61,941 nt of DNA from an uncultured Stenotrophomonas sp. GTDB lineage: Bacteria; Pseudomonadota; Gammaproteobacteria; Xanthomonadales; Xanthomonadaceae. Below, in pieces: positions 53,687 through 61,941 of this stretch. Positions within the stretch are counted from its first letter, which is position 1, and each line of letters begins with the position of its first letter. Both the position numbers and the translations under genes were made by a program. The notes beneath the pieces are model-generated. The model was given only the letters and a program-made list of their open reading frames with translations, searched no databases and had not been told where the DNA came from. The DNA is taken from assembly GCA_913775725.1 (NCBI GenBank), contig CAJYNG010000028.1, positions 1 to 61,941 on the forward strand. The letters run 5' to 3'.

Positions 53687-56269
53687 GTGCATATCAAGAC
53701 TCCGTTGGCCGTTGCCATCACCCTGACCCTGGCGATGGGGGCCGCAGCACCGCTGCAGGCCGCGGGGCAGCAGGCGATTGCCGCCACCGGCTCCGTGGCG
53801 GCCGATGCGGTCGATCTGGACCGCATCGAAGTGCGCGCCCAGCTCGAAGCGCAGATCCGTGCGGTCGACCTCAAGCGCAGCAGCAACGCCATCGAAGACG
53901 CGGTGTCCTCCGATGCCCTGGGCCAGTACCCGGACAAGAACGTGGCCGAGTCGCTGCAGCGTCTGCCGGGCATCAGCGTGACCCGCGACCAGGGCGAGGG
54001 CCGTTACGTTGTCGTGCGCGGACTGGATGCCAACCTCAACAGCGTCAGCGTCGATGGCATCGCCATCGGCACCCCGGACAACTCCAGCCGCGCCGCACCG
54101 ATGGACGTGATCCCGTCCGATTCGACCGAGCGCCTGCGCGTAGTCAAGTCGCCGACCCCGGACATGCCGGGTGACGCCATCGGTGGCGCGATCCTGGTCG
54201 AGACCGCTTCGGCGTTCGATCGCGACGGCCGCAGCCTGCGCGCCAAGATCGAGGGCAGTCACCAGCAGCTGTCCGGTGAAACCAGCCCGAAGGCTGCCTT
54301 CAACTACAGCGAAGTGTTCAACAACACCTTCGGCATCGCCGCTGGCGTGAACTATCAGAAGCGCACGTTCGAATCGGACAACAGCGAAGTGGAGTACGGT
54401 GATGTCAGCGGCAACAAGGATCTGACCACCACCCGCCCAGGCGAAATCACCGCGCTGAACCTGCAGAACCGCAAGTACGAGATCGAGCGCAAGCGCATCG
54501 GCGCCAACCTCAATCTGGACTGGCGCCCGAACGAGGACAGTCGCTACTTCCTGCGCACGCTGTACAGTCAGTTCGACGATGCCGAAACCCGCCAGCGCGT
54601 GATCTTCAACTTCAACAACGCCGACATGATCGCCACCGGCACCGACCAGTACCGACTGGCCGGCATGCCGAAGGATTCGATCGACAAGCGCATGCGCTAC
54701 CGCACCAAGGAAGAGAAAACCTTCGCCGCCAGCCTTGGTGGCGAGAACAAGCTGACCGACGCGGTGCTGGACTACAGGATTGGATATACCCGCACCGAAG
54801 AGCGTGTGGACGATGAGATAGAGTCGCGCTTCAAGCTCAACGGCAAGGCCTTCAATGGCACGTTGGACCAGCGCAGTCGCCTGCCCACCTACACCTTCGA
54901 CAACGACCAGTGGCTGGACAACGCCAACTACAAGTTCGACCGTGTGGTGGCCAAGCCGAAGAAGGTGGACGACGAGGAGCGCAGCGCGCAGGTCAACATC
55001 CGCTTCGACGGCGACAACAGCAGCTACAAGTTCGGCCTGCTCGGCCGCTGGCGCGACCGTGACGTGAACGTCGATGAGGCGTCGCTGCGCGTGGGCCCGG
55101 CGATCAAGCTCAGCGACTGGACCACCGGTTCGCCGGAACACCGCCACGGCCCGATGGGGCAGGGCATGGACTCGTCGGCGATGCGCAGCTACTGGTCGCA
55201 GCACAGTGGCGAATACAGCGCCCGTCCGCAGGACGTCGGTGGCAACGCCGCGACTTCGCTGGAAGGCGATTACACCGCGCGCGAAGACGTGTTCGCCAGC
55301 TACGCGATGGGCACCTGGGACATCGGTGCGCTGCGCGTGATCGGCGGCGTGCGTGTGGAGAACACCCGCTTCAGCGCCACCGGCAATCGCGTGGACGTGG
55401 CCAAGGATGGGCGCTCCTACACCGCGACCCGGGTCACCGCCAGCAAGAGCTACAACAACGTACTGCCGGGGCTGCACCTGCGTTACGACGCCAGCGACGA
55501 CTGGGTGTTCCGCTTCGCCGCCAACAAGACGGTGGCCCGCCCGGGCTTTGGCGATGCCTCGCCGCGCATTGGCCTGGCCCGCAACGACAATGAAGTGCGT
55601 CTGGGCAACCCGGACCTGGATCCGTACGAATCGACCAACATCGACCTGTCGGTGGAGAAGTACATTGGCGACAGCGGCATCCTCTCGCTGGGCGTGTTCC
55701 ACAAGTCGATCGACGGCTACATCGTGCAGGTCCGACAGGGCGGCACCGACGGCATCTACGACGGCCTGCCGGTGGTGACCTCGATCAATGGCGACAAGGC
55801 CAAGGTGCGCGGCGCCGAATTCAACTGGCAGCAGCAGTTGGCGTTCCTGCCGGCCGGCTGGGATGGCCTGCTGGTGGGTGCCAGCGGTACCTGGCTGGAC
55901 ACTGATTTCGATCCGGGCCTGGCCACGCGTGCCGGTGAGGACTTCACCCTGCCGCGCGCCTCGAAGAACGTGTACAGCGCGCACATCGGCTATGAGAAGT
56001 ACGGCCTGAGTACCCGTGTGGCGGCCGTGCACCGCAGTGAGTACCTGGATACCCTCGGTGCCGGCCGCGCCTTCGATATCTTCGTTGCACCCAACACCCA
56101 GCTGGATTTCTCGCTGGACTACAAGTTCACCCCGCGGGTGAGCATGTATTTCGAAGCGCAGAACCTGCTGGACAAGCCGCTTGAGCTGTACCAGGGCACG
56201 CGTTCGCGCACCCTGCAGATGGAAGAGTACGGTCGTACCTATGCGCTCGGCCTGAAGGTGGCACTGTGA
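53687..56269 (+). CDS. TonB-dependent outer-membrane receptor
   Basis: An 860-residue receptor, first gene of a phosphate-ester operon. Signal peptide (to about residue 25, ending LQAAG), a plug domain at about 45-180 ([39 protein letters not shown]) and a beta-barrel. The plug wording fits the large TIGR01782-type receptors of Xanthomonadales and Caulobacterales. The terminal residue is Leu rather than the usual aromatic. The GTG start at 53687 is the first in frame. Likely substrate: phytate or a related phosphorylated compound, inferred from the phytase gene that begins on its last base. Confidence 0.93.
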   Translation: MHIKTPLAVAITLTLAMGAAAPLQAAGQQAIAATGSVAADAVDLDRIEVRAQLEAQIRAVDLKRSSNAIEDAVSSDALGQYPDKNVAESLQRLPGISVTRDQGEGRYVVVRGLDANLNSVSVDGIAIGTPDNSSRAAPMDVIPSDSTERLRVVKSPTPDMPGDAIGGAILVETASAFDRDGRSLRAKIEGSHQQLSGETSPKAAFNYSEVFNNTFGIAAGVNYQKRTFESDNSEVEYGDVSGNKDLTTTRPGEITALNLQNRKYEIERKRIGANLNLDWRPNEDSRYFLRTLYSQFDDAETRQRVIFNFNNADMIATGTDQYRLAGMPKDSIDKRMRYRTKEEKTFAASLGGENKLTDAVLDYRIGYTRTEERVDDEIESRFKLNGKAFNGTLDQRSRLPTYTFDNDQWLDNANYKFDRVVAKPKKVDDEERSAQVNIRFDGDNSSYKFGLLGRWRDRDVNVDEASLRVGPAIKLSDWTTGSPEHRHGPMGQGMDSSAMRSYWSQHSGEYSARPQDVGGNAATSLEGDYTAREDVFASYAMGTWDIGALRVIGGVRVENTRFSATGNRVDVAKDGRSYTATRVTASKSYNNVLPGLHLRYDASDDWVFRFAANKTVARPGFGDASPRIGLARNDNEVRLGNPDLDPYESTNIDLSVEKYIGDSGILSLGVFHKSIDGYIVQVRQGGTDGIYDGLPVVTSINGDKAKVRGAEFNWQQQLAFLPAGWDGLLVGASGTWLDTDFDPGLATRAGEDFTLPRASKNVYSAHIGYEKYGLSTRVAAVHRSEYLDTLGAGRAFDIFVAPNTQLDFSLDYKFTPRVSMYFEAQNLLDKPLELYQGTRSRTLQMEEYGRTYALGLKVAL

Positions 56270-57384
56270 TGGCGCGTGGCATCACTGCCTTGGCCACCGC
56301 GCTGGCGGTAGCGCTGGCTGCCGGCTGCACGCCGGCCACCGGCAATGACCCCGCCACGGCCGCGACGTCAGCGAAGGCCAGCGGCGAACGAGCGGTGACC
56401 ACCATCGCCGAGGCCTTCCTTTCGCCGATGACCCCGGCTGACAACATCGACTCGCCTGCGGCCTGGCGCGCTCCGGATGGCAGGCTATGGCTGATCGCCA
56501 CGGCCAAGGCCACTGACAAGCTGGTGGTCTATGACGGCAGCACCGGCCAGCACCTGCGTGACGTGGGCAGCAGCGGCACCGCACCGGGGCAGTTCGACCG
56601 CCCAAACGGCATCGCGGTGACCGACGACCTGCTGTGGATCGTGGAGCGCGACAATCACCGCGTGCAGGTGCTGAGCCTGCCGGACTTCGCGCCGCTGGCG
56701 ACGTTCGCTGCGGACGACCTGCGCAAGCCGTACGGGCTGTGGGTCGACCGCCGTGCCGATGGCTACAGCGTCTACGTCACAGACTCCTGGGACAACGGCG
56801 AGGATGCGCAGGGGCGTGACATCCTGCCGCCGCTGGCCGAGCTGGACAAGCGCGTGCGCCAGTATCACGTGACCCGCGACGGTGCGAAGGTCGAGGCGAA
56901 GCTGGTGGCCAGCATCGGCGATACCACCGAGGCGGGAGCGCTGCGCGTGGTCGAGTCGATCTGGGGCGATCCGGACAACGACCGCCTGCTGATTGCCGAA
57001 GAGGACGAGAGCTACGCCAGCGAGTTCAAGGTCTACACCCTGGCGGGCCGCTTCACCGGCACCACGTTCGGCCGCGATGTGTTCAAGGCACAGGCCGAAG
57101 GCGTGACCCTGCGCACCTGTGGCAAGGACGGCTGGTGGATCACCACCGAACAGGGCAAGCAGCGCAGCGTGTTCCACCTGTTCGACCGGAACACGCTGAA
57201 GCCGGTCGGCGCGTTCCAGGGCAATGCCGTGGCCAACACCGACGGCATCTGGATGATGCAGCAACCCAGCGAGCGCTTCCCGCACGGTGCGCTGTATGCC
57301 GTGCACGACGACCAGGGCGTGGTGGCGTTCGACTGGGAGAGCATCGCCAAGCAGTTGGCGCTGCCGCTGGAGTGTGGCGCATGA
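56269..57384 (+). CDS. Beta-propeller phytase-like lipoprotein
   Basis: A 371-residue predicted envelope lipoprotein with lipobox LAAGC. It matches the beta-propeller phytase pattern: [13 protein letters not shown] (family DDPAIW), [21 protein letters not shown] (family LYIAEEDE), TDGIWMM and [13 protein letters not shown], ending [10 protein letters not shown]. Such enzymes remove phosphates from phytate using bound calcium; many acidic residues are kept. The ATG at 56269 overlaps the receptor stop (TGATG), and the gene overlaps the next by ATGA. Other phytase-like propellers exist, so the substrate remains to be shown. Confidence 0.85.
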   Translation: MARGITALATALAVALAAGCTPATGNDPATAATSAKASGERAVTTIAEAFLSPMTPADNIDSPAAWRAPDGRLWLIATAKATDKLVVYDGSTGQHLRDVGSSGTAPGQFDRPNGIAVTDDLLWIVERDNHRVQVLSLPDFAPLATFAADDLRKPYGLWVDRRADGYSVYVTDSWDNGEDAQGRDILPPLAELDKRVRQYHVTRDGAKVEAKLVASIGDTTEAGALRVVESIWGDPDNDRLLIAEEDESYASEFKVYTLAGRFTGTTFGRDVFKAQAEGVTLRTCGKDGWWITTEQGKQRSVFHLFDRNTLKPVGAFQGNAVANTDGIWMMQQPSERFPHGALYAVHDDQGVVAFDWESIAKQLALPLECGA

Positions 57385-58748
57385 GCGGGCAGTGCGTGAT
57401 GCGTACGCTGGCGCTGGGCCTGCTGCTGGCACTGCCGTCGCTGTTGTTCGCAGCGGCCGAACCGAACACCCAGGTGCCGGCAGGTAGCCGGCACTATGCA
57501 GCGACGACGGTACCGGACCGCATCGTCGCCTCGCCGGCGGTCGACCCCAGCCATGGGTTCGCCGTGGCTTGGCGTACCGACGGCAGCGTGCAGGCGCCGC
57601 TGCTGGAGATTGCCCCCGCCGGGGATTCGCCGGCCATCGAGGGCATCCGCCTGGTGCGCGCAACGACCCGTGCGCTGCAGACCGAGAACGGTCTGTCGCA
57701 TCATCATCGCGCCGACATCAGCGGCCTGCAGCCGGATACCCAGTACGTCTACCGCGTGCAGGGCAATGGCAGCTGGAGCGCCTGGAACCAGCTGCGCACC
57801 CTGGCCGCGGCCGACCAGCCGTTGACCCTGCTGTACTTCGGCGATACCCAGAACAAGAACGTCAGCCACGTCAGCCGGGTGGTGCGTGCCGCGCAGAAGG
57901 CTGCACCGCAGGCGCGCATGAGCCTGTTTGCCGGCGACCTGGTCAGCGGCGGCGACAACATGGATGACAGCGAGTGGGGCGAGTGGTTTGCTGCTACCAG
58001 CTGGCTGGCGCAGGAAACCCTGGTGGCCCCGGCCATCGGCAACCACGAGTACTTCGAGGAATTCGAGGACACCCCGCAGGAACGCCGCGTGCTGGGCAAG
58101 CATTGGCCGGTGACGTTCGCGCTGCCGGGCAATGGCGCCAGCGCCGCACAGCAGACCAGCTACTGGTTCGATGCGCAGGGCGTGCGCGTGGCCGTGGTCG
58201 ATGGCACGTCGGCACTCGACCTGGGCACCGCCAAGGCACAGGCACAGTGGCTGGACAAGGTACTGAGCGGCAATCCGCAGCCGTGGACCATCGTGCTGCT
58301 GCACCAGCCGTTCTACTCGCCGCGCGAAGGACGCGAGAACGCCGCGCTGCGTGACGTGCTGCTGCCGGTGGTACGCCGCCACAACGTCGATCTGGTGCTG
58401 CAGGGCCACGACCACACCTATGGCCGCCGTGGCGAAGGGCAGGCCGCAACGCCACAGTACGTGGTGACCGTGGCCGGACCGAAGCAGTACCGCCTTTCCG
58501 ACGAAGCGCGCAGGACGATGGACCCGGTGGCCGAGGACACCCAGTTGTTCCAGGTGTTGAACATCGACCCGCAGCACCTGCGCTATGAAGCACGCACGGT
58601 GACCGGCCGTCTCTACGATGCTTTCGAACTGCGCCGCGATGCCAACGGCGGCAAGCAGCGCATGGAGCTGACCGAAGGCCGCATCACGCCGCGCGACTGC
58701 CCGCGCGCACAGACCGCCAAGGGTCGTGCCGACCGCTGTTGGGAGTGA
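57381..58748 (+). CDS. Purple-acid-phosphatase-like metallophosphoesterase
   Basis: A 455-residue exported phosphoesterase with a signal peptide ending near LLFAAA. An N-terminal fibronectin-III-like domain (about 45-140, with GLQPDTQYVYRV) precedes the catalytic domain. Metal motifs in order: YFGDTQ, FAGDLVSGGD, GNHEY, LLHQPFYS and QGHDHTYGR. This is the architecture of plant-type purple acid phosphatases. It probably removes phosphate from intermediates left by the phytase. It overlaps that gene by ATGA. Confidence 0.9.
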   Translation: MSGQCVMRTLALGLLLALPSLLFAAAEPNTQVPAGSRHYAATTVPDRIVASPAVDPSHGFAVAWRTDGSVQAPLLEIAPAGDSPAIEGIRLVRATTRALQTENGLSHHHRADISGLQPDTQYVYRVQGNGSWSAWNQLRTLAAADQPLTLLYFGDTQNKNVSHVSRVVRAAQKAAPQARMSLFAGDLVSGGDNMDDSEWGEWFAATSWLAQETLVAPAIGNHEYFEEFEDTPQERRVLGKHWPVTFALPGNGASAAQQTSYWFDAQGVRVAVVDGTSALDLGTAKAQAQWLDKVLSGNPQPWTIVLLHQPFYSPREGRENAALRDVLLPVVRRHNVDLVLQGHDHTYGRRGEGQAATPQYVVTVAGPKQYRLSDEARRTMDPVAEDTQLFQVLNIDPQHLRYEARTVTGRLYDAFELRRDANGGKQRMELTEGRITPRDCPRAQTAKGRADRCWE

Positions 58749-58757
58749 GGAGACGCT

Positions 58758-59372
58758 ATGACCACGCCCTGTCGCATCGTTCCTCTCGCTGCCATCGGTG
58801 CCGCCCTGCTGTTGCTGGCCAGTGCGGTGACCGCAGCCGATACCGTGCTGCATCCGTTCCTGGTGGCCCAGCCGAAGCAAGCCCCACAGGAGGTGAATCT
58901 GGCGGTGGAGATTCCGGCCGGCAGCTTCACCAAGTACGAGATCAAGGAAGACGGTCTGGTGCATGTGGACCGCTTCCAGTCTATGCCGGTGGCCTATCCG
59001 GCCAACTACGGCTCGATGCCGCGCACCCTGGCCGGTGACAACGATCCGCTGGATGCGCTGGTGCTGACCCGCGAACCCCTGCATCCGGGCGTGATGGTGC
59101 GCTTCCGGCCGATCGGTTACCTGAAGATGATCGACGGCGGCGAGCACGACGAGAAGATCATCGGCGTGCCGACCGACAAGGTTGACCCGACCTACGCCAA
59201 TATCCGCGATCTGAAGGATCTGCCGGAGGTCGAGCGCCAGCGCATCGAGGCGTTCTTCCGGGTCTACAAGGACCTGCCGGCCGGGCGCAACCCGGTGCAG
59301 CTCAACGGCTGGGGCAACGCTGCCGAGGCGCGTGCGCTGATCAGCGAGGCGATGAAGCGCTTCGAAAAGTAG
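58758..59372 (+). CDS. Exported family I inorganic pyrophosphatase
   Basis: A 204-residue soluble family I pyrophosphatase. The signature DNDPLDAL, NYGSMPRT, and KVDPTYANIRDLKDLP (metal-binding Asp residues) are intact. Unlike the cytoplasmic enzyme it starts with a signal peptide (about 26 residues, ending AVTAA), so it is probably periplasmic. It is last in the receptor-phytase-phosphatase operon, 9 bp after the phosphatase, and would turn released PPi into two Pi. Confidence 0.9.
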   Translation: MTTPCRIVPLAAIGAALLLLASAVTAADTVLHPFLVAQPKQAPQEVNLAVEIPAGSFTKYEIKEDGLVHVDRFQSMPVAYPANYGSMPRTLAGDNDPLDALVLTREPLHPGVMVRFRPIGYLKMIDGGEHDEKIIGVPTDKVDPTYANIRDLKDLPEVERQRIEAFFRVYKDLPAGRNPVQLNGWGNAAEARALISEAMKRFEK

Positions 59373-59461
59373 ATCCACGCCATGCGCCGACGGCACGGCG
59401 CGCGCATCTCCTTCACCGTCGCTGGCTATCATGTCCGCCTTCCACAACGAAGGCGGTGCAT

Positions 59462-60877
59462 GTGTCGGTAGCGTTGGTATGGTTCCGCCGTGATCTGCGG
59501 CTGCAGGACAATCCGGCCCTGCAGGCCGCGCTGGACGCGGGTCACGATGTGGTGCCGGTCTACATCCACGCGCCGCACGAGGAAGGCGAGTGGGTGCCTG
59601 GCGCGGCCTCCGATGCGTGGCGCCACCGTTCTCTGGATGCACTGGACGCCGACCTGCGCGCGCGCGGTTCGTCGCTGGTGCTGCGCGCTGGCGACAGCTT
59701 GCAGGCTCTGCAGGCACTGATCGAGCAGACCGGCGCCGAGGCGGTGTACTGGAACCGCAAGTACGAACCGGCCACCCAGCCACGCGACGCCACCATCAAG
59801 CGCACACTGCGAGAGCAGGGCATCGACGCGCAGAGCTGCAATGGCAGCCTGTTGTTCGAGCCCTGGGACATCGCGACCCAGCAGGGCCAGCCGTACAAGG
59901 TGTTCACTCCGTACTGGCGCAACGTACTCAGTCATTGGCGTCTGCCTTCGCTGCAGCCCGCACCGAAGGCACTGGCGATGCGCGCGGTCGACGGTCTCGC
60001 ATTGGACGAGCTGCGGCTTGCGCCGACGCTGGGCTGGGATACCGGCTTCTGGGAGCACTGGCAGCCGGGCGAGGCCGGCGCGCTGGAGGCGTTGTCTGTG
60101 TTCGAGGACGGCGCGTTGCGCGGCTATCGCGAGCAGCGCGACCTGCCGGATCGCGTGGGCACCTCGCGGATGTCGCCGCACCTGCATTTCGGTGAGATCG
60201 CGCCGTGGCGCATTGCCCATGCGCTGGAAGAGCTGCGCAGTGCCGGCACCGACGCCGACATCGATGGCTACCTGCGCCAGCTGGGCTGGCGCGACTTTGC
60301 CTACCACCTGCTGCATCACTTCCCGAAGACGCCGACCGACAACCTCAATCCGCGCTTCGATCGCTTCCCATGGGCAACGCCCAGTGCCACGCAGCTGCAC
60401 GACTGGCAGCGCGGCCACACCGGTGTGCCGATTGTCGATGCCGGCCTGCGCGAGCTGTGGCACACCGGCTACATGCACAACCGGGTGCGGATGATCGTTG
60501 CCAGCTACCTCTGCAAGCACCTGCGTGCGCACTGGCTGCACGGCGCGCGCTGGTTCTGGGACACCCTGGTCGATGCCGACCTGGCCAACAACACGATGGG
60601 CTGGCAGTGGGTGGCCGGGACCGGCGCCGATGCCGCACCGTACTTCCGTGTGTTCAACCCGGTCACCCAGGCCGAGAAGTTCGACCCCCAGGCCCGCTAC
60701 ATCAGCCGCTGGGTGCCGGAACTGGCGGCGCTGCCGGTGAAGGCACGCTTCGCGCCCTGGCAGCATCCGCTGCTGCTGGCCGCACACGCACCGGACTATC
60801 CGCGCACGCCGCTGGTGGATCTGGCTGCGAGCCGCGACGCCGCGTTGGCGGCTTACCGCCAGTCGGGGGCGGGGTAA
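59462..60877 (+). CDS. phrB: Deoxyribodipyrimidine photolyase
   Basis: Repairs cyclobutane pyrimidine dimers with blue light. It is 471 residues. VWFRRDLRLQDNPAL opens the alpha/beta antenna domain (class I), and the FAD domain has RMSPHLHFGEI, TGYMHNRVRMIVASYL and NNTMGWQWVAGTG. The GTG at 59462 gives MSVALVWFRRD and is preceded by AAGG; a GTG two codons earlier is an alternative. Confidence 0.95.
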   Translation: MSVALVWFRRDLRLQDNPALQAALDAGHDVVPVYIHAPHEEGEWVPGAASDAWRHRSLDALDADLRARGSSLVLRAGDSLQALQALIEQTGAEAVYWNRKYEPATQPRDATIKRTLREQGIDAQSCNGSLLFEPWDIATQQGQPYKVFTPYWRNVLSHWRLPSLQPAPKALAMRAVDGLALDELRLAPTLGWDTGFWEHWQPGEAGALEALSVFEDGALRGYREQRDLPDRVGTSRMSPHLHFGEIAPWRIAHALEELRSAGTDADIDGYLRQLGWRDFAYHLLHHFPKTPTDNLNPRFDRFPWATPSATQLHDWQRGHTGVPIVDAGLRELWHTGYMHNRVRMIVASYLCKHLRAHWLHGARWFWDTLVDADLANNTMGWQWVAGTGADAAPYFRVFNPVTQAEKFDPQARYISRWVPELAALPVKARFAPWQHPLLLAAHAPDYPRTPLVDLAASRDAALAAYRQSGAG

Positions 60878-61017
60878 AGGGCGACCTGAGCGATCCGGTC
60901 AGTTAGCTGAACGCGGGCCTGTCATCGGGCCGGATCATCATCCCGACATCGCATTTGCCTGTTTATTCTCTTTGCGCCCGCAAGCCGCCGGCTCGACCGG
61001 AAACCAAGGAGAACCCC

Positions 61018-61713
61018 ATGATCCGCAACACCACCCGCAATGTCGCACTGGCCCTGATGAGTGCGGCCGTCCTGTCGGCCTGCGCCACCGGCGGCTCCTA
61101 TGTGCAGAGTGACCAGTACGGCAACCCGACCGAGCAGCAGAACCGCACCGGTCGCAATGCGCTGATCGGTACTGCCATCGGCGTGGCCGCCGGCCTGCTC
61201 ACCGGCGACAGCGCCACCGAGCGCCGCCAGCACGCGCTGATCGGTGCAGGTATCGGCGCGCTCAGCGGCGCCGCCGTCGGCCAGTACCAGGATCGCCAGG
61301 AACGCGCGCTGCGCGAGCGCACTGCCAACACCGGCATCGATGTGCAGCGCCAGGGTGACAACATCATGCTGAACCTGCCGGATGGCATCACGTTCGACTT
61401 CGGCAAGTCGACCCTGAAGCCGCAGTTCTACGGCTCGCTCAACGGCGTGGCCGGCACCCTGCGTGACTACAACCAGACCATGATCGAAGTGGTTGGCCAT
61501 ACCGACAGCATCGGCAGCGATGCGGTCAACAACCGCCTGTCGAAGGAGCGCGCCGATTCGGTCGCGCAGTACCTGATCGGCCAGGGCGTGCAGAGCGTGC
61601 GTATCGAAACGCTGGGCGCCGGCAAGTCGTACCCGATTGCCGACAACAGCACCGATGCCGGCCGTGCAAAGAACCGCCGTGTCGAGATCCGTGTGATTCC
61701 GCTCAAGCAGTAA
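61018..61713 (+). CDS. OmpA-domain lipoprotein (YiaD-like)
   Basis: A 231-residue lipoprotein with lipobox LSAC. A glycine-zipper region (about 45-85: GTAIGVAAGLL, GAGIGALSGAAVG) precedes a C-terminal OmpA peptidoglycan-binding domain (about 110-228) with ITFDFGKSTL, VVGHTDSIGSD, LSKERADSVAQYL and AKNRRVEI. It should tether the outer membrane to peptidoglycan. It resembles E. coli YiaD in domain order. Confidence 0.92.
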   Translation: MIRNTTRNVALALMSAAVLSACATGGSYVQSDQYGNPTEQQNRTGRNALIGTAIGVAAGLLTGDSATERRQHALIGAGIGALSGAAVGQYQDRQERALRERTANTGIDVQRQGDNIMLNLPDGITFDFGKSTLKPQFYGSLNGVAGTLRDYNQTMIEVVGHTDSIGSDAVNNRLSKERADSVAQYLIGQGVQSVRIETLGAGKSYPIADNSTDAGRAKNRRVEIRVIPLKQ

Positions 61714-61730
61714 CGCGTAGCGTTACAGTT

Positions 61731-61938
61731 CCGGCGTAGCCGGAACGAAAATGCCGCCCTTGCAGGCGGCATTTTCTGTAGGTGCCGAGCTTGCTCGGCA
61801 CGCCGATAGCGTTCCCGTTCGCGGCTTCTCCAAACGGCGCCGACCAAGGTCGGCATCTACCGGACGCCCGGCGTAGCCGGAACGAAAATGCCGCCCTTGC
61901 AGGCGGCATTTTCTGTAGGTGCCGAGCTTGCTCGGCAC
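61731..61938. repeat. 71-bp exact direct repeat (terminator + SMAG) 137 bp apart
   Basis: Positions 61731-61801 and 61868-61938 are identical. Each contains the terminator hairpin followed by a GTAGGTGCCGAGC SMAG unit. The 66-bp spacer holds an inverted SMAG unit ending CTAC at 61860. The first unit plus spacer is therefore a SMAG dimer, and the window ends at the start of a repeat of the array. Confidence 0.9.
61747..61776 (+). terminator. Terminator after the OmpA-domain gene
   Basis: Perfect 12-bp arms GAAAATGCCGCC and GGCGGCATTTTC with a 6-nt loop, 33 nt after the stop. An exact second copy is at 61884-61913. Confidence 0.85.
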
Positions 61939-61941
61939 ACC

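Noticed and set aside
52886-56032. 1048-residue open frame antisense to the TonB-dependent receptor
   Set aside because: It joins the true upp sequence to a long antisense shadow of the receptor. The receptor has signal peptide, plug motifs and family length. The extra part is low-complexity, His/Val/Ala-rich, as expected from reverse reading of a GC-rich gene.
57033-59783. 916-residue minus-strand frame across the phosphatase operon
   Set aside because: Antisense to phosphatase, pyrophosphatase and the start of photolyase, all with intact motifs. No domain could be seen in it.

Overview
The window looks like ordinary chromosome from a high-GC gammaproteobacterium of the Xanthomonadaceae, most likely Stenotrophomonas (S. 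maltophilia complex). This is an inference. It rests on dense GTAG-headed hairpin repeats of the SMAG type known from that species, the complete Entner-Doudoroff operon, TonB-dependent uptake genes, and the overall family resemblance of the proteins. I ran no database search.

Layout. 1-612: a structured repeat and three identical tRNA-Arg(ACG) genes. 603-6232 (minus): hydrolase/thiD, a DUF1275 membrane protein, a lipoprotein, PIN-PhoH, BCP peroxiredoxin and a GcvR-type ACT protein. 6397-16574: dapA with a BamC-like lipoprotein, fdxA, a sugar MFS carrier, tRNA-Glu(CTC), pcnB-folK-panB-panC, a small membrane protein, and panD-pgi. 16891-20077: a two-gene class II lanthipeptide locus, lanA plus lanM, between pgi and a RegB/RegA redox two-component pair. 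22006-24849: ispG, a PAP2 phosphatase and a NarL-type regulator. 25145-31144 (minus): eda, edd, pgl, glk, zwf, the complete glucose-to-pyruvate/GAP route. A MalK/UgpC-type ATPase is divergent from zwf.

32747-40032: ygfZ, then an SDHAF4-like assembly factor, sdhCDAB, sdhE, ygfX and the Lol exporter genes. This groups succinate dehydrogenase with both of its flavinylation helpers. 40254-48700: a lipoprotein, yggX-mutY, ftsY, an orphan flagellar-rod-like peptide, htpG, rsmD-coaD, a lipoprotein and a YfhL-type ferredoxin. 48697-53518: ggt, an MBL hydrolase, a PsiF protein, an ArsR/AHSA1 pair and upp. 53687-59372: a tight operon of TonB-dependent receptor, beta-propeller phytase, purple-acid-phosphatase-like enzyme and exported pyrophosphatase. 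This reads as an envelope phosphate-scavenging (phytate) system. 59462-61713: photolyase and an OmpA-domain lipoprotein.

The two least ordinary things are the minimal lanthipeptide locus and a family of roughly 100-bp intergenic elements. The elements keep a nearly constant core of about 50 bp, but the long inverted-repeat arms around it are different at every site and still self-complementary. Their inner stems also co-vary. Three further hairpin families (SMAG, GGGGTC-type, and one 67-bp perfect hairpin) occupy many of the remaining gaps.
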